Notes: generated by a model not told the origin, from the sequence alone. A stretch of DNA of 64,000 bases from Cristatella mucedo (GCA_009760855.2 WPIO01000111.1:907501-971500); one strand, 5' to 3'; positions 10,349 to 21,985 are shown, counted from the first letter of the stretch. Translations and numbers: made by a program.

Positions 10349-12040
10349 CCGGTAGCTGGCTAGCTGTCGCTCACCCTTGATGCCGATCGGGTGCTGAAAC
10401 ATCTGAGGCAGCCGCCATGCGCTTGTGATACGTTCGCTGGCCAAGTGCCTGTTGCTGCCACGACGGTTTTTCCAGTGCTGGATGCTGTTTGCAGTCGGCC
10501 ACAGATGCCAAGGCCACCTACTCTTGTACTGCTGACACCTGCTCCGGACACTGCACCCTCTTGCTGATACTGCCTGTGCCGTCTGCGGGAACCCCCCCCC
10601 CCCCCCTTGCGTATCACCTGATGGCTTGCAGCATGTGTCTTATTAATATGAGCCATTCTCGGCTTGGCTAGGACACGTATTGTCGAAACCCTTTCTTGCA
10701 GTTACGTTACAGTAAACGTCCCCTATTTAAAAGATCTACGTTTGTTGCTGCCAGAATCTGATGTCGTGCTGTGCTTAATTGACCTGACAACGACACAGCT
10801 ACTTTGTATTGGAAGAAGAAAACCGTTGTTTCAAATCGTGCGTTTTGTATTTTGTTTTTGCTTGCATTGTAAAGTCGCAATGGCCGATTAGACTGAAAAC
10901 ATTAGGGGCACGTCCAGTGTGGTTGGTGAAGCAGAGTGCTTGCTACTAGTCTGTTCTGTCGCTTTTAAGCATTATGTCTATAGTGAATTATTCTGAACCG
11001 AACTTAGCTCAACAATCCTGGTCGTATGTTGTGTATCAGTATATGGAGAGTTCAAGCGATGACAATCCAACCAAGACGAAAATGCTTTCTTATGTTTGCC
11101 ACCTGCTTTATCTAAGGACTTTTAGGCATAGATAATGTATATGCATCTCTTATTTCTGGAAGGAGTTTTGATGTAGGGCAGAGTCAGTGTTTTGTAATGC
11201 TGTCAAGTATAGTTACTGGACGATTAACTTTTATTCATCATATCTAGCATTGTTTCTTCCAATTGGATTGCTTATTCATTATTGCTTCGTCAGGCAGCTG
11301 CTGGTAGACAACTGCTATCTAAAGCTTCCCACCCCGAACTCCAACGTCTGTTGGTTCCTTATGTGCCCCCTTTCCTGAGTGTAATAACTGCTGCTTGTTA
11401 CTGCCCTGCAGTTGATGCCGTTTCCATCGCTAGTGCTCTTCCTTCTCGTCCAGCCTGGCACAGATGCAGTTACCTGTCTGAGGCTTCGAAACCGTTCGAC
11501 CTCGGGACTTTCGCTTATCACGTTTGACTTGGGGTTGTTCAGCTGTTCAGAATGCTGTGTTGGCGTTCAGTTGCTTTGATCTCCCTCGTGCTCATTCCTG
11601 ATGTCTGTATTGTTGACACTGTAAGATGCAAAATGCCTGCATGCTGGCAAGCTTGGCATGCATTGCTTCGTCATTAAGGTCACTCAAGCTTTTGCATGGC
11701 TTGTCATGTTCCTAAATAACCTTTCACTTGACAATCACATCAGCTCCCTGTCAGATGTAATTGTTGACAGCTATTTATCAATGTTGAAATTTGGTCTTGC
11801 AAAAATAACTATCCTAGCCAAGTTGGCCTTGGAAAACCAACCCTTAAAATGTTCTCGAACAGCATATCTACTGTAGCATGTGCATTTAAATAAGGGGATG
11901 TGCTCCAAGCAATTTTTCAGTGTAGGACCTCTCCAGCACCACTGTCTAGCCTGCCTACTCTGCCTTACAAGGTACCATAGCAAAAAGCTGGCTGCTGAGA
12001 CAGGTATAATGCATCAAAAAGTAGCTGCTCATTCCATTCT
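10349..12040 (+). other. MANF 3' UTR and downstream spacer
   Basis: No further exon seen. A run of 15 C lies at 10592-10606. I found no canonical AATAAA on the plus strand up to 12040, so the 3' end of the transcript is unknown. Short open frames here have no recognisable motifs. This is the longest stretch in the left half without a visible transposon. Confidence 0.5.
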
Positions 12041-12475
12041 GTGCAGTTAGGCACTTATAGCTGGTTCAAAAGTCTGCAGCTAGGCTTGCTTGTCGTGAGC
12101 ATCGAAGTTGCCACATCGCACCACTACTTGCGGACCTGCACTGGCTCCCAGTCAAGTAACACATTGACTTCAAGGTTATGTCACTCACTATTAGGTCTCT
12201 TCACTATTTGGCGCCAGCCTACTTATCAGATCTACTCCCCCACCATGCTTAGCATCGTACCACCAGCTTTTCGGAATCTAATCGTTTACCAATACCTTGC
12301 ACGAACCTCAAATTCTTTGGGCACTGCCTTTAGTTCGTATGCTCCCAAAGCTTGATCTCACTTCCTACTTGCACCACGACATTCCCTGACTTGACCACAT
12401 TTAAAAAGGAACAAAAACGTGTCTATTGATCACAGCATTTCGTGGGTCCATGTGATTCGTCCCTTTTGTGCTTTT
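12041..12475 (+). mobile_element. LINE A, older copy, upstream half
   Basis: Decayed RT tail ('gcagctaggcttgcttgtcg', 'ttcaaggttatgtcactcac', 'aaattctttgggcactgcct') up to 'cttttgtgctttttt'. The copy resumes at 13023 after a younger same-strand LINE A. Confidence 0.8.
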
Positions 12476-13022
12476 TTGATTGACTTCAAGGTTTTGTCGC
12501 TCACTTTTAGGTCTCTTCATTCTATGGCTCCAGCCTATCTTTCAGAGATACTACCCCATCAGGCAAAGCATCGTACCACTCGCTTTTCGGAATCCAACAG
12601 TCTAGAAATACCTCGTACAAACCTTAAATCCTTTGGAGACCGTGCATTTAGCTCGTATGCTCCCACAGCCTGGAACTCCCTCCCGACCTGCATCAGAACA
12701 TCCCCTGACCTGACCACATTTAAAAGAAACTTAAAAACATACCTATTTAGGACAGCATTTAGTGGGTCCTTGTGATTCGTCCTCGATGTGCTTATGCGTG
12801 CTGACACTGTTCATGCTGCCACTAACCACATTTGCATGCTGACTCAGTGCATGTCACCCCTAACCATGTTATTCATTTTGTTTGTTTTTTCAAGCATGAT
12901 TTTACTTACTATTCTATTGCGTATCACTTTGCAGCAAATGTAAAGCGCCTAGAAAGAGATTTAAGTTCTCTGAGGGCGCTTTATCAAGTGCAATATTATT
13001 ATTATTATTATTATTATTATTA
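12476..13022 (+). mobile_element. LINE A, young copy nested in older copy
   Basis: Encodes [20 protein letters not shown] through LFRTAFSGSL (stop at 12772-12774), then a complete 3' UTR, the terminal hairpin at about 12945-12984 and (ATT)n. It is near-identical to the copies at 534-1328 and 18611-19391, so this subfamily has been active recently. Confidence 0.88.
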
Positions 13023-13232
13023 GGGGTGCTGACACTGCATGCTGCCACTAACCATATTTGGATGCTGACCCTGTGCATGTCACTTCTAATCATTCTATGC
13101 TTGTTGCCATTGAGCAAGCTACCACTAACCAACATTCGATCATGCTTCCTTTTCCAGTAAATGTGAAGTGCCTAGAAGGAGATTAAGTTCTCTGTGAGTG
13201 CTATACATGCATAATAATATTATTGTTGTTAT
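13023..13232 (+). mobile_element. LINE A, older copy, downstream half
   Basis: Resumes at 'ggtgctgacactgcatgctg' and runs to a decayed hairpin near 13168-13206 and an ATAATATT tail. Confidence 0.8.
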
Positions 13233-14450
13233 CATCATTTGCTGGGCTGGGCAGACTGCAGGTTGCTGGCCAATAATTATTTGCAGGAAGCTGTGGATTA
13301 TTAGATTGCTGGACTATGATACAATTCTACAAGTTAACACGTGTAAAAGGAAAGCTGAGCTATACCAGAGACCTCGGCACTTGTTACTGGGCGACGCCAG
13401 TATTTATTGTTGTTATTAGTGCTACTGGGCGACGGCATGTTTTAGGGGCTGAGCCAGCTCCAGCTGCCTTCGTCAGTACTGGATGAAATAGCTGTATGGA
13501 AAGACAGCTTCTTGTAAAAAAAAAAAGTCAACGCTGCCCATTCTTGTCTTGAGCAGAGGCCATTAGTCGTCGACCGACGTACACGAGGATTCTCAGTAGT
13601 GGGCTATAGTCGTTGGCCATCGGTAGAGGCCATTACTTCGTCTGGGATATATCAGAGTGCACAAGTCCTGCTATGACCTACAAAGAGGAGGCGGGCCGGT
13701 GGTACTGCCAAGGCTCTCGGCTGGGCGCCGGATTGCGACTGAACTGTGTCGCTCCACAATTACTGGACCATAGTCAATTCATTTCATCTCTTGACAGCTG
13801 TTGAAAAAGCATGAGCTTTTGTTCAAGCAATCGTGAGTATGGAGAGTATCGATAGTCCTAGACGCTTGTAAACAGACTACTTTCATGAGCTTATGACTCG
13901 CTGAGGTTGAGCGCATGCAGTAAAGAGAGTCACTGCGTTAGGTCGTTCTTTTTTCTAGTCCTCGATTCCTATTCAGTTTCCCTAAGCAGCGATACCTGGC
14001 AAAACGATGAGTTTAGGCAGCAGCTGCAGCTAGTCGAAACAGAGAGCGACCAGCTCTCCCTAGCTTCTACGGCTGAATCCCAATCTGAATGGGAGCTATT
14101 AAGTCATAAATAGAGCTACTAGCCAAACTTGATTGTTCAAATATCTACAATTCTAATTCAGGTTTTGAAGGTTGTTTGGCATGTTCCGTAGTTTTTTTAA
14201 GATTTCACCAACCATCAGCCTTTTTTGAATGGTATTGCAGATATGCTGAACCACTTTTTGGACTTCCTTAAATGCAGCATACACGGGCTATACGTCGGTA
14301 GAAGATGACGATAATTACTAGAACTCGCGTAACGTCCGAAGGGAAGTAAATATATTTTTGGGAGCTATACATCTACTCGAAGTCAGCTTCAAAATATAAA
14401 GCGAGTAGATGTCCACCACGCGACCGAAGGTCTAGATAAACTACGTATGA
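13233..14450. other. No recognisable gene; small inverted repeat
   Basis: Unassigned. Holds a poly-A tract near 13516-13527. An 11-base perfect inverted repeat, 'acatctactcg' at 14369-14379 and its complement at 14402-14412, has a 22-base loop. Confidence 0.5.
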
Positions 14451-14451
14451 C

Positions 14452-14695
14452 AGAATTTAGTGGGTCAATGTGATTTGTCCTATATGTGCTTATGCGTGCT
14501 GACACTGCATGCTGCCACAAACCACACTTGCATGCTGAACCTGTGCATGTCACCCCTAACCATAGTATTCTTGTTGTTTATTGAGCATGCTACCACAAAC
14601 CATTCGATCGTGCTTTCTTTGTAGCAATTGCAAAGCGCCTACAGAGAGATTGAGTTCTCTGATGGTGCTTTATCAAATGTATTACTATTATTATA
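14452..14695 (+). mobile_element. LINE A 3'-UTR-only copy
   Basis: Begins at 'gacagaatttagtgggtc', the end of the LINE ORF, and runs through the UTR to the hairpin at about 14632-14670 and an ATT tail. Confidence 0.85.
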
Positions 14696-15044
14696 ACAAT
14701 TCAGCTCGGAGCTGGGAACGATCCTGCTACCGACGGGTTCCGCATCCTCGTGAACCCACAAATGACTGATGATAAATGAGAGCTTGGTGTTGCCTCGAGT
14801 GGATAACGCAGATGAAGTAGCAATAGCAAAATGCAGAGCCATCCGGAGGCACTTCCAGCCGTCGACTAAGCACCAAAAAAGAATGTTTGGTTGGCGCCAG
14901 CGTCACAGCACATTCAGTAACACGCATGTGACAATGCAGACACAGTGAGCAAAAGCTCTGAGGAGCTGGTGGTTTCTAGCTGGGTTTATAATTCCATTAA
15001 TTCAGATGATGTCGTGACGTCGTCGGTATCGAGTTCTGGCTTTG

Positions 15045-15575
15045 GGAGCTAGAGGACTGAAGGCACGATCTTGAAAGGAATTGATTTCGGTAAGTGGCTC
15101 AGCCGCGGGGACTTACGTGAGAACGGCTGGCACTAAGACGCAAGAGTACGATCAGGAAGTAGCTGGGACTGGTGCATTGGCCGTAGCAAGAAAATTGAGA
15201 GAAATAAGTTATTGACAGCCTTGGTGTAATTGCTCTGCTTGAGGATAAGCCGGTGCAGGTTGGTGAGAAGTGGTGTGATGCAGCAGTAGCAACGTTTATG
15301 ACAAACCAGCTGATGAGTTTGACTAACCGCTTGAGTGTCTGATTGCTCAGACATGAATACTAGGAGCTACAGAAGTCTGAGCTTAATTCCTTTGATGCAT
15401 GAACCGGATATTTAGTATGCAGAAAGGGATTAATATATCTGAGCTCCTGAGAGGTGTACTTGTTATTATTTTGATTATGATATCGCCCCTTAGATTGGTT
15501 AGAGATAATATTATAAATTGCAATTAAATCTAGCATCCTGGTCAACGCGAACCCGAAATTCTGCAATAACAACCA
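15045..15575 (-). mobile_element. LINE A, strongly decayed
   Basis: Antisense RT-tail similarity in patches: 'gcacgatcttgaaaggaatt' near 15062 and 'ggtgagaagtggtgtgatgc' near 15259, with 'cagaagtctga' further on. No usable frame. Confidence 0.55.
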
Positions 15576-15744
15576 ACAAGTTGAGTCTAGACTATAGTGG
15601 AGCTTACATGATAATCTAGTGACGGCTTTACAGCCAAATTTCGTGCAAGCAAATTAAGAGTGTGCCAAGAGTCGGAAGGCAAGGAGAAAGATCAAAGAGC
15701 AGGTACAGTTGAATGTCATGTGCAATACAATGGCAGCCGAGGTT

Positions 15745-15848
15745 ACTCTTGCTTCCTTTATAGCACATATAAAGTGCCGAGAAACAGATTAATTTCCCTA
15801 AAGGAATTGTACAAAACGCATTATTATTTCGATTTCTTATTATTCAAG
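15745..15848 (+). mobile_element. LINE A hairpin end, decayed
   Basis: 'aaagtgccgagaaacagatt', 'aatttccctaaaggaattgt', 'acaaaacgcattattatt': the terminal hairpin and tail, with substitutions in both arms. Confidence 0.6.
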
Positions 15849-15854
15849 TTGATT

Positions 15855-16045
15855 ACCTCAAATGCTCTCCTAATTCTGCTATGCTTCCCACTTTCTCTTT
15901 ATTGCGTGAGACGAAGTCTGTTGGCTACCGAATGCGTACCGAAAGCCGCTTAGGCTGTGAGTGCGCTATACAAAACTCTCCTGCGTAACACCCACATGGT
16001 CTTTATGACTTTGTGGAGTTACTGACGGAGATACATACATACATA
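15855..16045 (+). mobile_element. LINE B 3' end
   Basis: 'gacgaagtctgttggctacc', 'gcgctatacaaaactctcct', 'gcgtaacacccacatggtct', ending in (ACAT)n. A 5'-truncated copy placed directly after a LINE A end. Confidence 0.88.
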
Positions 16046-16075
16046 TTATATTTTATCCATTAACTACAATTCCTT

Positions 16076-17300
16076 ACTAACATGGTTAGGGATGACATGC
16101 ACAGGGTCAGCATGCAAGTGTGGTTAGTGGCAGCATGCACAGCCTCAGCAAACATAAGCACACGAAGGACGAATCACAGCGACCTCTTCTAAGTTATTTT
16201 TTAATGCGGTCAAGTCAGGAGATATCGTGAAGGAAGTCGGGAGTGAGTTCCAGGCTTTTGGAGCATATCAACTAAATTCACGGTCTCCAAAGGATTTGAG
16301 GTTTGTACGAGATATAGGTGAATAGATTCCGAAAAGCAGGTGGTTCGGTGCTTGGCTTGGGGGAATAGATCTGATAGATAGGCATGAGCCAAAGAATAAA
16401 GGAACCTCAAAATGAGCGACATAACCTTGAAGTCGATTCGTTGCTTGACTGGGAGCCAGTGCAGGTCGGAGAGAAGTGGTGCGATGTGGAATCTGCGACG
16501 CTCACGTCAGACAAGCCTAGCTGCCGAGTTGTGCACCAGCTGTAATCGCTTGATTGCACATGCCGGTAGGCCAGCATACAGTGAGTTACATAAGTCAAGA
16601 TGGGATGTCACAAATGCATGGACAAACTTTGACCCGGTATCCTTATCTAAACAAGCCTGAATTTTAGCAATGTTATGTATCTGAAAGTAGGCAGACCACC
16701 GTGGAGCTGATGTGGTCGTCTAATGAGAGGTCACTTTGGAACATGACACCTAGATTTCGAGCTGATTTAACAAGATATATGCTGGAAGAGCCAGTTTTGA
16801 GCGTCAGCCTTTCCAATTTCCGAATAACACTTGGTTTGCCCATAACTAGAAGTTGGTTTTATCATAGTTCAATTTAAGAAAACTTGCTGCCATCCATGTG
16901 CGGATGTCATCAATACATGCAGCAAGTGAGTTGAAAGAATTTGAGGTGCTCGAAGGCTGGGTGGGATCAAAGAAAACGTACAACTGATTGCAATCCGCTT
17001 AAAATTGAAAGCCTAGACTCCGCTTGGCAATCGCCTCGGCAAGAGGGAGAGTTTAAACCGTGAAAGGAACCAGATCAAGCACGGAGCCCTGAGGGACCCC
17101 ATATTTCAAAGGTACATCGGATGATATTTGTCCGTTCACGTCAATGCTCTGGAGTCTCCCTCTGAGATAGGATCTGAACTATTGCAGAGCAGTGCCAGTG
17201 ATGCCCAGGCGAGATGAGAGGCGCTTAAGAAGAAATCGGTGGTCGATAGTGTCAAAAGCATCTCCAAAGAGCCATCTCGAAGCTTGCTTCCATCGGGATG
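16076..17300 (-). mobile_element. LINE A with RT palm, 5'- and 3'-truncated
   Basis: On the minus strand from about 17300 downward: a region matching the RT segment before GVPQGS, then '[10 protein letters not shown]' near 17100, and a catalytic box reading FYADC where FYADD is expected. The thumb and C-terminal tail follow. It lacks the terminal hairpin, ending near 16076 in the UTR. Frameshifts are present. It shows what the RT of LINE A looks like upstream of the usual truncation points. Confidence 0.75.
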
Positions 17301-17599
17301 CTATTTGGGAGTCGGAAGAAGCTGGTGGTTTAGATAGCCTCCCGAATGACGTCATGGCTCAGATTAGGAAGCTAGTCAGAGTCGAGGCACACCATAAGAT
17401 TAGGAAACGAAAACAGGTCTATAGCTCTGTTTACTAAAGAATATTGAGTTTATATTAAATGGTTGTTTAGGCGCATAAAGGCGCGTCGCTGAAAGCAACC
17501 GGAGAGGAAGTTGAGAAACTGCTTAGGAAAGCTTCAAGGGGTTTAGCTGATGACTAAAAAACTGGTGACTTATTGAGGAGACGGTTTATGGAGCTTTAT

Positions 17600-17694
17600 A
17601 TGCAGATTCGTGCAACTATAAAGTGCTACTAATATTCCCTTAGAGCTTTATAGATGTTGCACATCATTATATTATTATTACTAGTGTTAATGTT
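17600..17694 (+). mobile_element. LINE A hairpin end, decayed
   Basis: 'ctataaagtgctactaatat', 'tcccttagagctttatagat' and an ATT tail just before the LTR. The similarity is weak. Confidence 0.45.
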
Positions 17695-17699
17695 ATTAC

Positions 17700-18434
17700 T
17701 GTACCCAGGCTGGGTTCGGTTGGCTGGGACCGGACGGCTACAGTGAGGGTTAGGGTCACCGGCTAGGCCGGGGTCGGACCTACGGCACGGCCGGATGTAT
17801 GCGGTGACGTGAGGTCACCTGGGCTCTTGGGTACGGGAAGTTGGCCAAGTAAGTCGTGGTGTTGGAGGCTCCCGGTCTCGCCGAGTTATGCACCTGGATT
17901 CGTGCAGGCGTGCTCCGGCGATGCTGCCACGCACGCAAGGGAACGAGTACCCAAGGCCCGAGCGGAGCTGGATAGCTCGCTCGTTGTTGACTTGTTTTTA
18001 TTCCGCTTTCCCGTGTAGCGTGTTCGTGACCCCCCGTGTGTTGGCGTCTTTCGGTGGAAGCTTACGACTGTGGTAGTTGTCGACTCAGACTAGCCAGCAG
18101 TTACTCAGCCAGCCGGGTTTTGGACGGCGTACGCTCGTACTGTTGGACTCGGAGTCGGTACAACGACAGGACTGCAGAAGCCGACTGACCCCAACTAACA
18201 CGTTTGCTCGCGCTTGCTGCGTCGTCTTGCGCTCCCATAGTGTATAATGTATAGTATCCTCCCTGTAGACTTGTTTAGTTCCCCTGTTGTTGTTGGCGCA
18301 TGCGTTATTATAAAGATGTTTAACCTGACGGCCGCTCGTCTTACCCTAGCTCGGCGGCATGGCGAGCGGCAGCGTGGCCGGAGTATGGCGGGGTTTGGCG
18401 GGAATTAGCCTCTGACCCCTGGAACCCGGTTACA
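17700..18434 (+). mobile_element. Solo LTR, 735 bp, TGTA...TACA
   Basis: Starts TGTACCCAGG and ends GGTTACA. It is flanked by a direct 4-base repeat TTAC (17696-17699 and 18435-18438). The TG...CA ends, length and short target duplication fit an LTR retrotransposon LTR left by recombination. An inverted diverged copy lies at 6207-6931. Near 18305-18315 'ttattataaag' could be a TATA-type motif. No gag or pol frame is attached; the Ty3, Bel or Copia class is unknown. Confidence 0.8.
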
Positions 18435-18610
18435 TTACTATAGGACCACGCAGACCGACCAATGATTCATTGAACCTAGCATCTTCTTGGGGACAAATAT
18501 AATCAGTTAGCCAGCACTGCGTAATTGAGTAAAATGGTGACGTTTATGTGAAAATAATATGTGCAAAATGTGTTAAAAATAAATAATGTGAGACATTAAT
18601 GTTACAGGGT

Positions 18611-19391
18611 ATAATAATAATAATAATAATATTGCACTTGATAAAGCGCCCTCAGAGAACTTAATCTCTTTCTAGGCGCTTTACATTTGCTGCAAAGTGA
18701 TACGCAATAGAATAGTGAGTAAAATCATGCTTGAAAAACAACATGGTTAGGGGTTACATGCACTGGGTCAGCATGCAAATGTGGTTAGTGGCAGCATGAA
18801 CAGTGTCAGCACACATAAGCACATCGAGGACGAATCACAAGGACTTACTAAATGCTGTCCTAAATAGGTATGTTTTTAAGTTTCTTTTAAATGTGGTCAG
18901 GTCAGGGGATGTTCTGATGCAGGTCGGGAGGGAGTTCCAGGCTGTGGGAGCATACGAGCTAAATGCACGGTCTCCAAAGGATTTAAGGTTTGTACGAGGT
19001 ATTTCTAGACTGTTGGATTCCGAAAAGCGAGTGGTACGATGCTTTGCCTGATGGGGTAGTATCTCTGAAAGATAGGCTGGAGCCATAGAATGAAGAGACC
19101 TAAAAGTGAGCGACAAAACCTTGAAGTCAATCCGTTGCTTGACTGGTAACCAGTGCAGGTCGGCGAGAAGTGGAGTAATGTGGCAACTGCGACGCTCACG
19201 ACAGACAAGCCTAGCTGCAGAGTTTTGCACCAGCTGCAATCGCCTGATCGCACATGCTGGTAGGCCAGTAAGCAGTGAGTTGCAGAAGTCGAGACGAGAT
19301 GTCACGAATGCATGGACCAACTTGGACGTGGTATCCTTATCTAAACAAGCCCTAATTTTAGCAATGTTATGAAGCTGAAAATAGGCTGATA
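18611..19391 (-). mobile_element. LINE A, 5'-truncated young copy
   Basis: Sister of 534-1328. A 161-codon frame (19320-18835) carries the RT C-terminal tail ending LFRTAFSKSL. The UTR, the hairpin near 18647-18686 and (AAT)n at 18611-18630 follow. It differs from its sister by a 12-base gap after 'cttgaaaaacaa' and a few substitutions. Its 5' end, 'gaaaataggctgata', is the same as in the sister. Confidence 0.9.
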
Positions 19392-19584
19392 TGCTATACT
19401 GTCAGATCATTGTAGCACATTCTGCTAGGCTGCAAGGAGTCATTAGGCATGTACGCCTGGAGACATAATTGGGGGAGGCTAGTGGTAGGTCCGGAAGAAG
19501 CACACTCTAAAATAATAAGTAAGAATAAACCTAATAAGATTAATTATAATTAAGAAGCATACTCTAGAAGCGTGCATATTCAAT

Positions 19585-19725
19585 ATGCCGAGCTGGTTAG
19601 GTCCAGTGATTAAGGCCCTCGCCTTTGATGACCACGGTCGTGGGCTCGAACCTTGCGGCATAATTCAAGCTCCAAAATAGAGATTTGAGTTCTCACTGAG
19701 CGCTATGCAAATAAATTGCATTTTG
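19585..19725 (+). mobile_element. SINE1 copy
   Basis: 'tgccgagctggttaggtcca', 'gtgattaaggccctcgcc', B box 'gggctcgaacc', then the LINE-A-like tail 'aatagagatttgagttctca', 'ctgagcgctatgcaaataaa'. Confidence 0.85.
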
Positions 19726-19884
19726 ATTAGGATTATATTAAAATGACCACGAGAAGGGCTAAGCATTCCGAACGGTTCCACCTGCGGGGCAAGGCGGAAT
19801 GTTTAAGCGTAATCCAGGAAAGGACGGCCAGATTTCTCAAGTACGATCTGCTGAAGCCACTAGCACTTAGTTCTGAGAGAGTAA

Positions 19885-20055
19885 GTAAATAAGTATAAAT
19901 ATAATTTATTCGTATAGCGCCATAGGAGAACTTAATCTCCATTCAGGTGAGATCCACATATACCAGGGGGGGCTCGAGCGCACGACCTCTGCTATCAAAT
20001 ACGTTCACATTGACTTTGGTCAGGGCGAGCATCTTAACCACTGTGGCAAACCAAG
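19885..20055 (-). mobile_element. SINE1 copy, antisense
   Basis: Antisense tail 'ataatttattcgtatagcgc', 'aggagaacttaatctccatt', then rc B box 'ggctcgagcgcacgacctc' and the rc A-box region 'catcttaaccactgtggcaa'. About 30 extra bases lie in the middle. Confidence 0.8.
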
Positions 20056-20420
20056 AGTGCAGATGGCAAGTGGCAGACCTTCATAGTCAGGTGTTTCCTG
20101 TTATGGTTGACAATTCTGCGTCTTGATAGTATCCCGTGGTCAATACAGCCAAAAACCACGTTCCTGTTGACCTTTCATGCCTTGGGAGGAAAACTTGCAG
20201 GTCGCCCACGAAAGAACGGTGACGGCCTAACGAGGACTCACCGACCCGTATTTGCTGTGAAAGTGAGCTAGAGGTTATGCTGGTCGTGCGACCACCTCTT
20301 TCCTTGGATGTATTCGCTTTCGAGGTCAACGCCTGCAGTGAGCAGTCACTAAAGTGCCGCTGAGGTGGGTAGTGTTTTGCAAGTGTCACATTAGGCATTA
20401 TCATCGCCTCGAGGATAAGT

Positions 20421-20545
20421 AATAATAATGATAATAATGCGCTCGATTAAGCGCCCTCAGAGAACTCAATCTCTTCCTAGGCGCTTCACATTTGCTACAA
20501 AGGAAACACGGTCGAATGTGAGGGAAAATATCGTGCTTGATAAGT
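20421..20545 (-). mobile_element. LINE A hairpin end
   Basis: AATAATGATAATAATG tail, then 'gcgccctcagagaactcaat', 'ctcttcctaggcgcttcaca', 'tttgctacaaag', and a little UTR. Confidence 0.85.
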
Positions 20546-21249
20546 GGGGTTGCCCTAGTCGGTAGCCAGCAATTAGACGATATCGGGAAAAAATGTTCAG
20601 CCAGGGGTTCAATTAGACACCGAAATCCATCACAGTCTACTCTAATTACGTAAAAGTAGACCAGCAAAAGGCGAGACAATGTTCATATTGGGAGCAAAAT
20701 ATTTCAGGAAAACGTTTCTATAGTTTACTCATTAAATTTCGTTCGACTATGCTCGGGCGTTCGCAGGAAAGTGTGTTGTCAAACCTCGGCCACTGCCACA
20801 CTCCACCGCTTTCCATCGAAGTCCACTTCAACCCACAGCAAATCGGTCAGAAATTGGCTTCACAGAGCTCCATTGCTGATTGCATATTTTACTAGGCTCT
20901 CATTCAAATGCACGCAAAACATTTCTCGTCATTGCCGGCTCGCCATCTCGAGCCATCTACTGAATTGGATTACACGGAGTTGTGGTACAGGCTCCGGGCC
21001 GACCGCTACGGTCAAGCTCGGTGGATTGCATGAGAGCGCCCGTGGGAAAGGGCACGAAATATCGGGGTACACTTAAAAGATGGAGTAATGTAATGTCTAA
21101 TGCAGGTTAGAGCTTCGCAATACCAATGGTATCTGCATATTTTCGGTGTAATTGTGGTGTACTCTACGTGGATTGTTGTGTGGTAGTTTGGTAGTTGCCA
21201 TAGCTGTTTCAGCGAACTTGCATGAGTAAGAGAATAAGCTCATTTAACC
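20546..21249. other. No recognisable feature
   Basis: Open frames here lack any motif I can name. Confidence 0.4.
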
Positions 21250-21405
21250 CAGCCTCATTTACGTAGCGGCATAAGAGCCTACACGGCTATCACACGCCGC
21301 TTGCAGAGGGCAAGAAAGAAGCAGCCACTGAAGGATTTGAACCCACGACCCGGGCCGTGAACAGAGAGAGCGAGCATCATACCCCTGTACTAAGACCCAG
21401 GGGTA
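21250..21405 (-). mobile_element. SINE2 copy, antisense, decayed
   Basis: 'gtagcggcataagagcctac', 'acggctatcacacgccgctt', rc B box 'ggatttgaacccacgacc'. The rc A-box part is lost. Confidence 0.7.
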
Positions 21406-21589
21406 TGGGAACGCTCTGCCATAATAGTGCAAAATTTTGTGGGAACATTGTAAAGACTTTGCAGTACAATGTTCTCACGAAACTCTAGCTTTGCATTGCC
21501 GATTTCCGGTTGAAATTTGCTCAATTAGAATTGATTGCAGTGTGCTTCGGTGGATGTCGCTAATTCGTGCAACCCTCAGCCAGCGGTAA

Positions 21590-21732
21590 ATGAGTGGAAC
21601 CTCAACTCCGGCGGCGTGCGAATGCAGATAGCCAATACTTTCTATGCAGCATCTGTAAATTGCCCCGAAAGAGATCCAGTAGTCTGAGGGTTTTGCATGC
21701 ATGTATTAACATTATTATTATTATTATTTTAT
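21590..21732 (+). mobile_element. LINE A 3' end, decayed
   Basis: 'catctgtaaattgccccgaa', 'agagatccagtagtctgagg', then an ATT tail. Confidence 0.55.
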
Positions 21733-21769
21733 TCATTGTTATGGCTCTCCCGCGGCGTGCGTTGCCTGA

Positions 21770-21985
21770 TTAATGTGTTGCCTGGTTAGGTTTTGAAGCT
21801 ACTGGGCCGTGAGAGCGAGGCCACGACGTCTGCTGTTCACTCTTCATAGCAGACGTCGTGGGTTCGAATCCTGCAGTGGCCGATCTTTTATTTCCAACTG
21901 CAATAAGGCGGCGATCAGCCGTAAAGGCTCTTCTGCCGCTATGCAAACGTGGCTGCGAAATCAGCTAGTATAAAAGACGCGGCCC
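21770..21985 (+). mobile_element. SINE2 copy with perfect internal hairpin
   Basis: B box 'gggttcgaatcctgc' near 21860. The SINE2 body is 'cagccgtaaaggctcttctg' and 'ccgctatgcaaacg'. The end is 'aaatcagctagtataaaa'. A 14-base perfect inverted repeat (21821-21834 with 21848-21861, 13-base loop) lies directly upstream of and touching the B box. Confidence 0.8.
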
